Assembly (NCBI GenBank): GCA_049613665.1
Contig: JBMZCV010000053.1
Span: forward strand, 1 to 29,027
From: JBMZCV01 sp049613665
Lineage (GTDB): Bacteria > Bacteroidota > Bacteroidia > Chitinophagales > UBA2359
DNA length: 29,027 bases
Direction of reading: 5' to 3'
Part shown: one piece after another, positions 7,180 through 14,423 of the stretch
Layout of the letters: every line of letters begins with the position of its first letter
Position numbering within the stretch: the first letter of the stretch is position 1
Notes under the pieces: model-generated
Told to the model about the DNA's origin: nothing
Database searches by the model: none
The model's input: the letters and a program-made list of their open reading frames with translations, nothing else
Made by a program: the position numbers and the translations under genes

Positions 7180-8985
7180 TTATCTCAACAAAATAGTGCT
7201 TCCTTTTTTCTCTTGAGAAACATATTCTTGATTAATATATTGTTCGTAAGTCAAAACCCAAACATACAAAGCAGCAGCACATTTTTTATTGTCATATTCG
7301 CCATTCCAAACTTCATTTATATCATTGGACTGAAAAACTTTTTTTCCCCAGCGATTATAGACTTTGAGCTTAAAATTTCGTATCGGACAGTTGTAAAAAA
7401 CTTGCAATTTATCGTTTTGTCCATCATTATTAGGCGAAAAAGCCGTTGGAATTTCAGTATTGCAATTACAATCAGCATATCTTACTTTTATAGAATCAAT
7501 ATATTGTCCACAATTATTCGAAGCCATTGCCCAATAAATGCCCGAACCTTTCACTTCATATTGCGACAAAATAGAAGCATTTTGCCATTCATAAGTTGCA
7601 TTAGGTGCGGTTGCATCGAGCAAAAACCGTTCACCATTACACAAAATAGTATCATTTGGAAACGAAAACTTTGGCAATGCTGCTATTTCAATTGTTTGTT
7701 GCGTTTCATAAGCTATTCCATTTCTGAAAGAAGCCATTGTAACCAAAAACGTACCTCCTGAAGTATAAGAATGTTTGGGTTCTAAATCGCTAGAAACATT
7801 GTGTAGAGAAAGCGTATCTCCAAAATTCCAAATTACCGAATCGACATAACTAGCACTATCAAGATAAAAATATGCAGGTAAATTTTCGCAAGTATTTTCG
7901 CAACTAAAAGTTGGATTTTTCAATAAAAAAGGAGGAACATTTGGCAAGCCCAAGCCACATAATTGTGAATTGTCGCCTATATATACCGCATCATTTTCAT
8001 ATCCACAAAACAAACCTTGCTTATTTGGCCAATGAATAGCTCCAACATACACCCAAGCATCACGAGCTACATATATCTTATTGTCGGGAGCGAGCTGCAA
8101 ACTGCCCAAAGTATAAGGGCTTTCACCTACTTTAGTGATACTTTCTGACTCCAAATCTATTTGATACAAAAAATTATCGGCTGTACCATATACTTTTTTA
8201 GCATCAGGCGAAAATTCAACACCATAAGGAAATTCATCAATAGAAAATAAAACAGGATTAGCAATTGTGCCTGTTTCATTGTTAAAATCGAATATTTCAT
8301 AGGCTTTGTTCCCCTGCATAGCCAAGGCCAAACGATTTCCATTTGTCGAGACTTTCATTTGCCCAATATTATTGATATGTTGATTGCCTACAACACTCTC
8401 AACAGGCAAATCTATTCCATCTGGTTTAGTCAAATAAGTATTAAAAACATTATTTGCTGTTTCATGCGTAATTAGCCAAATGGCTTCATTGTCTTTATGT
8501 AAAGCAGTTGTTATTTTTTCTGTTACATCGCTAGATAATAAAACGTTCAAATTATCAATAATTACATTGCCATTGCTTCCAATATGTAAAGTGGTGTAAT
8601 ACAAACCATTAGTTGTAGAGTTGCTATTTGTCGTAAAAATATAAAAGCTAGATTCATTGCTATTTTTTGGCAAAATCAAAACCGATTGTGTAGCACTTTC
8701 CTCTCCCATAAGTGGCATAACTGTATTGATAGGCTGGTGATTGTTATTCCAAATAGTAATACCATTAGTATAAAATAACAAATTGCCCTTACTATCACAA
8801 ACACTAGCACACCCTTCTGTCGTATCAATTTGTTGTCCATTATTCAAGGCTTCGCCAACTCCATTTTTGAAGCTCATACCAGCTTTTTTGCCAAAAAACC
8901 ACACATTACTTTGTTTTTGTGCCAATAAATGAATAGAAAAAAAGAGAATGATAGTAATATAAAGAGATAATTTGAATGCTTTCAC
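7180..8985 (-). CDS. PKD-containing protein with type B T9SS (gliding-motility-type) C-terminal domain
   Basis: This 601-residue exported protein has a signal peptide (MKAFKLSLYITIILFFS, ending near LLAQ). Next to it is NVWFFGKKAGMSFKNG, a motif typical of a Bacteroidota beta-propeller family. A propeller-like region spans about residues 25-350. A PKD domain follows (IWNFGDTLSLHN to TFLVTM, about 385-420). The C-terminal type B sorting domain starts near residue 510 (PTAFSPNNDGQNDKLQVF, YNRWGKKVFQ, WNGEYDNK). The family is secreted by T9SS and usually stays cell-surface associated. The start is GTG at 8985; the nearby ATG is out of frame and followed by TGA. A possible -7 element lies at 9074-9081. 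Function of the propeller part is unknown. Confidence 0.88.
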   Translation of the reverse strand: MKAFKLSLYITIILFFSIHLLAQKQSNVWFFGKKAGMSFKNGVGEALNNGQQIDTTEGCASVCDSKGNLLFYTNGITIWNNNHQPINTVMPLMGEESATQSVLILPKNSNESSFYIFTTNSNSTTNGLYYTTLHIGSNGNVIIDNLNVLLSSDVTEKITTALHKDNEAIWLITHETANNVFNTYLTKPDGIDLPVESVVGNQHINNIGQMKVSTNGNRLALAMQGNKAYEIFDFNNETGTIANPVLFSIDEFPYGVEFSPDAKKVYGTADNFLYQIDLESESITKVGESPYTLGSLQLAPDNKIYVARDAWVYVGAIHWPNKQGLFCGYENDAVYIGDNSQLCGLGLPNVPPFLLKNPTFSCENTCENLPAYFYLDSASYVDSVIWNFGDTLSLHNVSSDLEPKHSYTSGGTFLVTMASFRNGIAYETQQTIEIAALPKFSFPNDTILCNGERFLLDATAPNATYEWQNASILSQYEVKGSGIYWAMASNNCGQYIDSIKVRYADCNCNTEIPTAFSPNNDGQNDKLQVFYNCPIRNFKLKVYNRWGKKVFQSNDINEVWNGEYDNKKCAAALYVWVLTYEQYINQEYVSQEKKGSTILLR

Positions 8986-9073
8986 ATTTGAAAAAATTTT
9001 GTGAGAATAATTTGTACGATGAAATTTAAGTCCTTTAATGAGGAAGAAATGACATATTTTTTACCAAAAAAAT

Positions 9074-9081
9074 CAAATATA
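9074..9081 (-). promoter_or_regulatory. Possible -7 element for the type B cargo gene
   Basis: On the minus strand this reads TATATTTG, an exact TAnnTTTG match, about 90 bases upstream of the GTG start. No TTG lies at the expected -33 distance, so support is partial. Confidence 0.35.
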
Positions 9082-9342
9082 AAAATTTTGACTTATCGGT
9101 TTTTTATAAATGTATCATTGCTAGTATCTTGAAAATTGGAAGAAATTTATTTTATGATGTATTTAAGCATTAGTACAAGCAAAACTAGAGCAAAATATTG
9201 TGATTTATGCTTAAAAAACGAGTAATAATAGCATAGCGTTGCTTATAGACATTTCAAAAATACATTTTTTTTTGAAAAAAAACAAGCACTTTGGTACAAT
9301 GCAAAAATAACACATATTAAAAATCATATGTTATTGTCAATA

Positions 9343-9358
9343 TACCTAATATTAGGTA
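9343..9358. promoter_or_regulatory. 16-bp perfect palindrome upstream of the iron-linked operon
   Basis: TACCTAATATTAGGTA is its own reverse complement. It lies 45 bases upstream of the -33 element, a position suited to an activator or a second operator. No regulator can be assigned. Confidence 0.45.
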
Positions 9359-9402
9359 CTTACTACTTATAATTGAGTAATAAAAATACCATTGATGTGG
9401 TA

Positions 9403-9433
9403 TTGTATCACAAAAAATAGAAGCGTATTTTTG
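9403..9433 (+). promoter_or_regulatory. Consensus Bacteroidota promoter for the DUF4856-imelysin-HTTM operon
   Basis: A TTG at 9403-9405 is followed after 20 bases by TATTTTTG at 9426-9433, an exact match to the TTG-N19/21-TAnnTTTG pattern of the Bacteroidota primary sigma factor. Transcription would start near 9440, about 65 bases before the start codon. Confidence 0.65.
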
Positions 9434-9445
9434 CACAAAATCATT

Positions 9446-9470
9446 TTTATTTAGAATTAATCTAAATAAA
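9446..9470. promoter_or_regulatory. 25-bp interrupted palindrome, candidate iron-repressor operator
   Basis: Arms TTTATTTAGA (9446-9455) and TCTAAATAAA (9461-9470) are perfect reverse complements around a 5-base centre. It lies just downstream of the predicted transcription start, where a bound repressor would block initiation or escape. The TTTAG-N7-CTAAA core resembles metal-dependent DtxR-type boxes. The iron link is inferred from the downstream imelysin gene. Confidence 0.65.
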
Positions 9471-9505
9471 GTTTCTTTTATACAAAACTAAATCTTAATT
9501 TTACC

Positions 9506-10627
9506 ATGCGAAAGTTATCGCCAATACTAGCAGTTGTAACCATTTTTTTTTTTAGTGTTTCTTGTAATAAAGATGATAAAACCTCTTTAGATATACCAAA
9601 TACTTACAAATTTGAACGAAATGGCGAGAGTAGTGTAAATTATGAAAACTTTACGCAAACACTCAATATGCTTGCCGAACTTGATGCTTATATGCAAACT
9701 ACTCGTAGCCTAAATAATATAGTAGAGGCTGATACTTTGCAAAATATGTTCGACAATTCAAATGCTAATCTTAGCTTGAAAAATTATTGTTATAATGCTG
9801 ATGAAAGCTTTTTTAACACTTGGTTGGCAGAAATAGCAGCAAGCAGTCAGTTGAATCAAAATGCAAGCATTGGCGTAGCAGGACATTTGAATGAGGAATA
9901 TCCACTAGCAGGCACTAGCGAAAGTGCAGGTTATTTAGTCAATGAAAATGGGATTGAGTATCAACAAATTATCACAAAAGGATTGATGGGTGCAGCTTTG
10001 TTTTATCAAGCCAACGAAGTTTTTTTTTCAGAAAGTGGTTTGAATGCCAACAATGATGCAGTTATAAGTGGTGAAAATTATACTGCTTTAGAACACCATT
10101 TTGATGCTGCTTTTGCTTGCTTTGGCGTAGCTACTGATTTCCCTACAAATACGGAAGGTGTGCGTTTTTGGGGCAAATATTGCAATGCAAGAAATACTGA
10201 TACAGACGAATTTGCATACCCAACAATTAACGACGATATTATGCAAGCATTTTTGAAAGGGCGTGCTGCTATTGTCGCCAAAAACGATGAAAAATTGAAT
10301 GAGGCAGTGCAAACTATTCAAGAAAAATGGGCTATCGTTATTGCTTCAACTGCCGCCAACTATTTGAGCATTTCCTTGAGTTCGACAGGTGTTGCAACTT
10401 ACAAAAAACACCACCAACTATCAGAAGCCATTGCTTTTATGATGTCTTTAGCATATCATTTTGAAAATGCAAGTAGCAAATTTTCGCCTACTTATGACTA
10501 TTCTTCTATCGAAAATGCCTTGTCAATTATTGGCTTAAATACCAATTTATATGAAGTCGATGATGCTGATATTGACGCTACTATTGCAGCTATTCAAGCG
10601 GCTTTTCCAGCAGGAACTATTCAATAG
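9506..10627 (+). CDS. DUF4856 domain lipoprotein
   Basis: This 373-residue protein begins with a lipoprotein signal (hydrophobic stretch ending SVSC with C20 as the lipidated residue, followed by NKDDK). The next segment, TYKFERNGESSVNYENFTQT, split across residues 32-51, is the hallmark N-terminus of the DUF4856 family, and the length fits. Members of this Bacteroidota family are predicted outer-membrane lipoproteins with no assigned biochemistry. From memory, they often sit beside imelysin-like proteins and HTTM membrane proteins, as here, so a role in iron uptake is inferred. It is the first gene after a consensus promoter and a 25-bp palindrome; the next gene follows after 224 bases. The start ATG lies 36 bases after the palindrome. 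Confidence 0.85.
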   Translation: MRKLSPILAVVTIFFFSVSCNKDDKTSLDIPNTYKFERNGESSVNYENFTQTLNMLAELDAYMQTTRSLNNIVEADTLQNMFDNSNANLSLKNYCYNADESFFNTWLAEIAASSQLNQNASIGVAGHLNEEYPLAGTSESAGYLVNENGIEYQQIITKGLMGAALFYQANEVFFSESGLNANNDAVISGENYTALEHHFDAAFACFGVATDFPTNTEGVRFWGKYCNARNTDTDEFAYPTINDDIMQAFLKGRAAIVAKNDEKLNEAVQTIQEKWAIVIASTAANYLSISLSSTGVATYKKHHQLSEAIAFMMSLAYHFENASSKFSPTYDYSSIENALSIIGLNTNLYEVDDADIDATIAAIQAAFPAGTIQ

Positions 10628-10650
10628 ATAAAAATTAACTCAGAGCAATT

Positions 10651-10689
10651 GGAGGTTGTTTGGGTTTGAAAAAATCTATAACAGCCTCC
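10651..10689 (+). other. Stem-loop between the DUF4856 and imelysin genes
   Basis: GGAGGTTGTT (10651-10660) pairs with AACAGCCTCC (10680-10689) over 10 bp with one G-U pair; the loop is 19 bases. No T run follows, so it is more likely an RNA processing or stability element, or a partial terminator, than a full stop. Confidence 0.45.
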
Positions 10690-10851
10690 TAATATCTAGC
10701 ATAATACAACAATTGAAACTAATATTTATTCAAATAAAGAAATGTAACTGTTTAGGAATGGTTTTTTGAGAGAAAAATCGAGCTATTTTCTAACCAAAAT
10801 TGCGATAACATAAGTAGTTACAAAAAAACTATAATAAAAACACTTATTATC

Positions 10852-11961
10852 ATGTCATTAAAAAGCACTTTTTACATTTTTAGCTGTTCTATTTTTTTCA
10901 GTCTATTTGCTTCTTGCACAGATGAACCATTAAACTCTTGTCAATATGATATTCAAAAAATGAACGCTAATATTACAGAAAATATTATTGTTCCAGATAT
11001 GACGAGTTTTGCAGAAGAAACAAAACAATTGGTTCAACATGCTGAAAATTTTGCTGAAAATGTAAATACCGAAGATTTTCGGGCTTTAAAAGGTGCTTTT
11101 CTGAATGCTTATACTGCTTACCAAAAAATTTCGGTATATGAATTTGGGCCAGCTACCGAAAATGGCTTTTCTTTGCGTGAACGCCTCAATACTTTTCCGA
11201 CCAATATAGCTGCTATTGAGCAAAATATAAGTACAAATGAAAGCGATTTAAACAGTCTTTATAAAACAAATGTTGGCTTTCCTGCTATCGAATATTTGTT
11301 GTATGGAACATTAGAAAACAGCGAAAGTGATATTTTGAACTTTTTTACTGACAACAACAATAGAAAAGAATACTTGATAGCTTTGGCAAATGATATAGCA
11401 CAAAAAGCAACAACAATTTCAGTAGCTTGGCAAAATGAATATGGTAGCTTTTTTGCAAGCAGCACAGGCAACGCAGATGGTAGTGCTTTACATTTGTTAT
11501 GCAATGCTTTTAATCAAGACTATGAATGGCTAAAAAACTTCAAAATTAAAATTCCTTTGGGCAAATTTGATAATGGTACACCGCAAGCACAAAAAGCAGA
11601 AGCGTATCATAGTAGCCGTTCTGTTTCGCTCGCCATCATACAATTGCAAAATTTGCACCGTTTGTATAAAGGAAGCAGCGATAGCAGTTTGGAAGAAAAA
11701 GGTTTATATGACTACTTGGTTTGCTTAAATGCTGGCTTAGATGCAGATGGAATTTTAGCAGATGTTATTGATAATCAATTCAATACAGTTGCAGAAAAAA
11801 TGTCAAGTTTGAATGACCCTTTTGCTCAAGAACTCGAAACTAATATCACAAATGTAGAAGAATTGCACCTCGAATTGCAAAAAATGCTTCCTTTAATCAA
11901 ACGAGAAATGACTTCTGCTTTTGGCGTAAAAATAAGCTATCAAGACAATGATGGCGACTAG
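10852..11961 (+). CDS. Imelysin-family (peptidase M75-like) lipoprotein
   Basis: This 369-residue protein has a lipoprotein signal ending FASC with C22 lipidated. It then has an all-helical imelysin-like domain (FRALKGAFLNAYTAYQKI, then FGPATENGFSLRERLNTFP, then GFPAIEYLLYG). Family members bind iron or act as periplasmic or surface iron-uptake components; peptidase activity is doubtful for most. The signature GxHxxE appears as GFPAIE (142-147), with Pro in place of His. Other Bacteroidota members show this, from memory, and it argues against a simple metal-site role. It is the second gene of the probable operon with DUF4856 and HTTM; the HTTM gene starts 128 bases downstream. Confidence 0.87.
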   Translation: MSLKSTFYIFSCSIFFSLFASCTDEPLNSCQYDIQKMNANITENIIVPDMTSFAEETKQLVQHAENFAENVNTEDFRALKGAFLNAYTAYQKISVYEFGPATENGFSLRERLNTFPTNIAAIEQNISTNESDLNSLYKTNVGFPAIEYLLYGTLENSESDILNFFTDNNNRKEYLIALANDIAQKATTISVAWQNEYGSFFASSTGNADGSALHLLCNAFNQDYEWLKNFKIKIPLGKFDNGTPQAQKAEAYHSSRSVSLAIIQLQNLHRLYKGSSDSSLEEKGLYDYLVCLNAGLDADGILADVIDNQFNTVAEKMSSLNDPFAQELETNITNVEELHLELQKMLPLIKREMTSAFGVKISYQDNDGD

Positions 11962-11968
11962 AAAAGTG

Positions 11969-12020
11969 TTTGGCAACTAGAAAAGCTACCACTTATTGAG
12001 CTTTTGATGACTTTGCCAAA
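11969..12020. other. Nested inverted repeat between imelysin and HTTM genes
   Basis: Outer arms TTTGGCAA (11969-11976) and TTGCCAAA (12013-12020) enclose inner arms AAAAGCT (11981-11987) and AGCTTTT (11999-12005). Together they can form a hairpin with one internal loop. No T run follows, so read-through to the HTTM gene is likely. Confidence 0.4.
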
Positions 12021-12089
12021 AGTCAAACTAAATGTACGAAAAGGCGAAAACAACTAAAAACTAAGCATTAAAAACTAAAAAAAAGCTAT

Positions 12090-13484
12090 TTGTTTGCTAA
12101 CATATATACTTACCTAAACAAAAAGGTTGATATTGCACCTTTAGTTGTATTTCGCATCTTATTTGGGTTTATGATGCTTTGCAGCACAATGCGTTTTATG
12201 CTCAAAGGCTGGATTTACACACAATATGTCGAGCCGAAATATTACTTTTCGTACTATGGCTTTTCGTGGATAAAACCACTTGGCGAAGTAGGAATGTATT
12301 TGCTGTTTTTTGTGGTAGCAATAGCTGCTTTTTGCATCATGCTAGGCTGGAAATATCGTTTTTTTAGCCTACTATTTTTTCTTTCTTTTACCTATATCGA
12401 ACTCATAGACAAAACCAACTATCTCAATCATTATTACTTTGTTAGTTTAGTTTCTTTTTTGTTAATGTTTGTTCCTGCAAATCGTGCTTTTTCGCTTGAT
12501 GTTTGGCTCAATCCCAAACTAAAATTAGTGAAAATACCATTTTATACCATTGCTATTTTTAAGCTACAATTGGGAATGGTTTATTTTTTTGCAGGTATCG
12601 CCAAGCTGCATTATGATTGGCTTTTCCGAGCTATGCCGCTTGCCATTTGGCTGCCTCCAAAAGCTGATTCATTACCTATTGTTGGCAAACTTTTTCAGTA
12701 TCAAATCACAGCTTATCTTTTTTCGTGGTTTGGTGCGTTATACGACCTTTTTATCGTTTTTTTTCTTCTCAACACACATACTCGTTATATAGCTTACTTT
12801 TTTGTTGTGAGTTTTCATATCATGACAGCTTTGCTCTTTCCTATCGGAATGTTTCCTTACATTATGATTGTTTCAACGCTTATTTTTTTTCCTGCTAGTT
12901 TTCACAAAAAAATAATTTATCTTATTGATTTGCTTATAAAAAAATGTTTTAACTTACTGAAAATCAATAATTTAACACCTAAAAGTTCTAAAAACACTTT
13001 AAGTCAAAAAAAAGCATTTTACAACTCTTTTTATCAAAAAGTAACCTTAGCCATTTTAGCCATACATTTCCTGATACAGTCATTTTTGCCATTTAGATAT
13101 TTGCTATACGATGGAAATGTATTGTGGCATGAACAAGGGTTTCGCTTTTCGTGGCGTGTTATGTTAATTGAGAAAGATGGCTATGCTGTTTTTCATGTAA
13201 AAGATGCAGCAACAGGTAAAAAATGGGATATTCATACACCAAATTATTTGAATGCTAATCAAGAAAAAATGATGAGTACACAGCCCGATATGATTTTGCA
13301 ATTTGCTCATTTTTTGGCAAAAAAGCACAAAGAGCAAGACATAGAAAATCCAGAAATAACGGTAGATTGCTATGTAACTTTAAATGGAAAACGTAGCCGT
13401 CCTTTTATAGACAATCAAGTAAATTTGGCTACTGAAAAAGAAGGCATTCAACAAAAAACATGGGTTCTGCCGTTTGAAAAATAA
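12090..13484 (+). CDS. HTTM-domain membrane protein related to vitamin K-dependent gamma-carboxylase
   Basis: This 464-residue protein has several hydrophobic membrane segments in its first 300 residues and a soluble C-terminal part (about 330-464). The block YFFAGIAKLHYDW (165-177) aligns with YFIAGLKKLDADW of human gamma-glutamyl carboxylase as I recall it, which places K172 at the carboxylase's catalytic lysine. HTTM proteins are bacterial relatives of that enzyme and their reaction is unknown. The start is taken as TTG at 12090: an in-frame TAA lies at 12069-12071 and there is no ATG between, while the protein N-terminus (NKKVDIAPLVVFRILFG) fits family members. It is third in a probable operon with DUF4856 and imelysin lipoproteins, suggesting it modifies or inserts a partner in iron uptake. 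A TonB receptor is not adjacent. Confidence 0.85.
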   Translation: MFANIYTYLNKKVDIAPLVVFRILFGFMMLCSTMRFMLKGWIYTQYVEPKYYFSYYGFSWIKPLGEVGMYLLFFVVAIAAFCIMLGWKYRFFSLLFFLSFTYIELIDKTNYLNHYYFVSLVSFLLMFVPANRAFSLDVWLNPKLKLVKIPFYTIAIFKLQLGMVYFFAGIAKLHYDWLFRAMPLAIWLPPKADSLPIVGKLFQYQITAYLFSWFGALYDLFIVFFLLNTHTRYIAYFFVVSFHIMTALLFPIGMFPYIMIVSTLIFFPASFHKKIIYLIDLLIKKCFNLLKINNLTPKSSKNTLSQKKAFYNSFYQKVTLAILAIHFLIQSFLPFRYLLYDGNVLWHEQGFRFSWRVMLIEKDGYAVFHVKDAATGKKWDIHTPNYLNANQEKMMSTQPDMILQFAHFLAKKHKEQDIENPEITVDCYVTLNGKRSRPFIDNQVNLATEKEGIQQKTWVLPFEK

Positions 13485-13531
13485 TTTTTATAACAATTCA
13501 AAATGTTGTTTTTTTCTTTTTTGATTATTAT

Positions 13532-14047
13532 TTAGTACAAAATTTGCTGATAAATTTCGTAGTTTTCGGCATCAAAACACACAAAAATAACCGACTCTAT
13601 TGCCTTGTTTTCCTCCAAAAAATCAACTACTGTTTTTGTAGCAATAGCTGCCGCTGCTAGTTTTGGATAGCCATAAATACCTGTGCTAATATTTGGAAAA
13701 GCGATTGTTTTTAGGCCATTTTCTAGAGCAATTTGCAAAGAGTTGCGATAAGCTTTTGCTAAAAGTTGTGCTTCATTTCGTTTGTCTCCATTCCAAACAG
13801 GGCCAACAGTATGAATGACATGAGTAGCAGGCATTTTGCCAGCCGTCGTGATAACCGCTTCTCCTGTTTTGCAACCACCTTGTCGTTTTCTGATTTCCAT
13901 ACAATCTTCCAAGATTGCTGCTCCGCCTGCTCGGTGTATTGCTCCATCAACGCCGCCGCCGCCAAGCAAAGAACTATTGGCAGCATTTACTATCGCATCA
14001 ACAGCCAATTTTGTAATATCGCCTTTTATGACTTTTATTCTTTCCAT
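13532..14047 (-). CDS. Macrodomain protein, probable O-acetyl-ADP-ribose deacetylase
   Basis: This 171-residue single macrodomain matches the YmdB/MacroD type, which hydrolyses O-acetyl-ADP-ribose or removes ADP-ribose from acidic residues. Visible motifs are KGDITKLAVDAIVNAANSSL (positions 8-27), GGGGVDGAIHRAGG (29-42), VIHTVGPVW, and the ribose-binding loop ISTGIYGYP. N24 and D34 correspond to the catalytic pair N25 and D35 of E. coli YmdB. Length is normal for the family. It converges on the HTTM gene with 47 bases between. A long hairpin lies 31 bases upstream of its ATG. No partner ADP-ribosyltransferase gene is next to it, so a toxin-antitoxin pair is not supported. Confidence 0.92.
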   Translation of the reverse strand: MERIKVIKGDITKLAVDAIVNAANSSLLGGGGVDGAIHRAGGAAILEDCMEIRKRQGGCKTGEAVITTAGKMPATHVIHTVGPVWNGDKRNEAQLLAKAYRNSLQIALENGLKTIAFPNISTGIYGYPKLAAAAIATKTVVDFLEENKAIESVIFVCFDAENYEIYQQILY

Positions 14048-14077
14048 TTTTATTTAAGATTTTAAGTGCGTGTTTAG

Positions 14078-14147
14078 ATATCAATGATTCGGACATTTTT
14101 TATAACAATTTTCAGTTGAATAAAAAATGTCTGAATCATTGAGATAT
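14078..14147. repeat. Long imperfect inverted repeat of unknown function
   Basis: The left arm (14078-14103) pairs with the right arm (14120-14147) over 26 bp, with a 2-base bulge and one G-U position; the loop is 16 bases. No T run follows on either side. It could be a hairpin in the leader of the macrodomain gene or the remains of a small mobile hairpin. Confidence 0.6.
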
Positions 14148-14353
14148 GGATTTTAGTTTTTTATAGGATTAGTTTGTAATTGTTGGAAAAATGAGATGTT
14201 TAGAAGCAGTAGTAAGAGCGAAAAATGAATATTGCGAAATTTGGATTTATATTATTAGTACAGCGGTAGGAAGTGTCAATAAATATTATAAGGAATTATA
14301 AGGAAAATGTGGTATTAATAAAGTAATGGCTATTTTTTTAATTGTCATTTAGA

Positions 14354-14404
14354 TTTTTTTTCTAAAAAAGGCATGACATAAGACATGTCTTTTTTAGAAA
14401 AAAA
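14354..14404 (-). terminator. Hairpin after the E1 alpha/beta gene, probable terminator
   Basis: Arms 14354-14375 and 14384-14404 pair over 21 bp with one wobble and an 8-base loop. It lies 20 bases after the stop codon of the minus-strand E1 gene. The T runs are inside the stem rather than after it, so efficiency is uncertain. Confidence 0.55.
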
Positions 14405-14423
14405 TGAAGTTTTTTTAAGTTTT

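Larger units (their letters stand above)
8986..9505. other. Divergent intergenic control region
   Basis: No gene seen. The left part serves the minus-strand gene at 8985. The right part holds a 16-bp palindrome (9343-9358), a consensus Bacteroidota promoter (9403-9433) and a perfect 25-bp interrupted palindrome (9446-9470) for the operon starting at 9506. Confidence 0.6.
14048..14423. other. Intergenic region between E1 and macrodomain genes
   Basis: It contains a 26-bp hairpin (14078-14147) and a hairpin near the end of the E1 gene (14354-14404). A 36-codon plus-strand ORF (14191-14301, starting MRCLEAVVRAKNEYCEIW) exists, but there is no promoter or family support, so it is not called as a gene. 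Confidence 0.5.

Noticed and set aside
7213..7761. 182-codon plus-strand frame opposite the type B cargo gene
   Set aside because: It lies within the coding sequence of the sorting and PKD domains and shows no family features.
12045..12085. CTAAAAACTAA-like short repeat, also at 26095-26135
   Set aside because: The two stretches are similar but low in complexity and common in A/T-rich Bacteroidota spacers; not enough to call an element.
13490..13525. Terminator between the HTTM and macrodomain genes
   Set aside because: A T-rich tract follows AACAA/TTGTT arms, but the stem is too short and A/T-rich to call with confidence.
13532..14047. Macrodomain as the antitoxin of a DarTG-type pair
   Set aside because: No ADP-ribosyltransferase gene is adjacent; neighbours are an HTTM gene and a metabolic enzyme.
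14191..14301. 36-codon plus-strand ORF between the E1 and macrodomain genes
   Set aside because: There is no promoter, no homology I can recognise, and the length is within chance in this composition.
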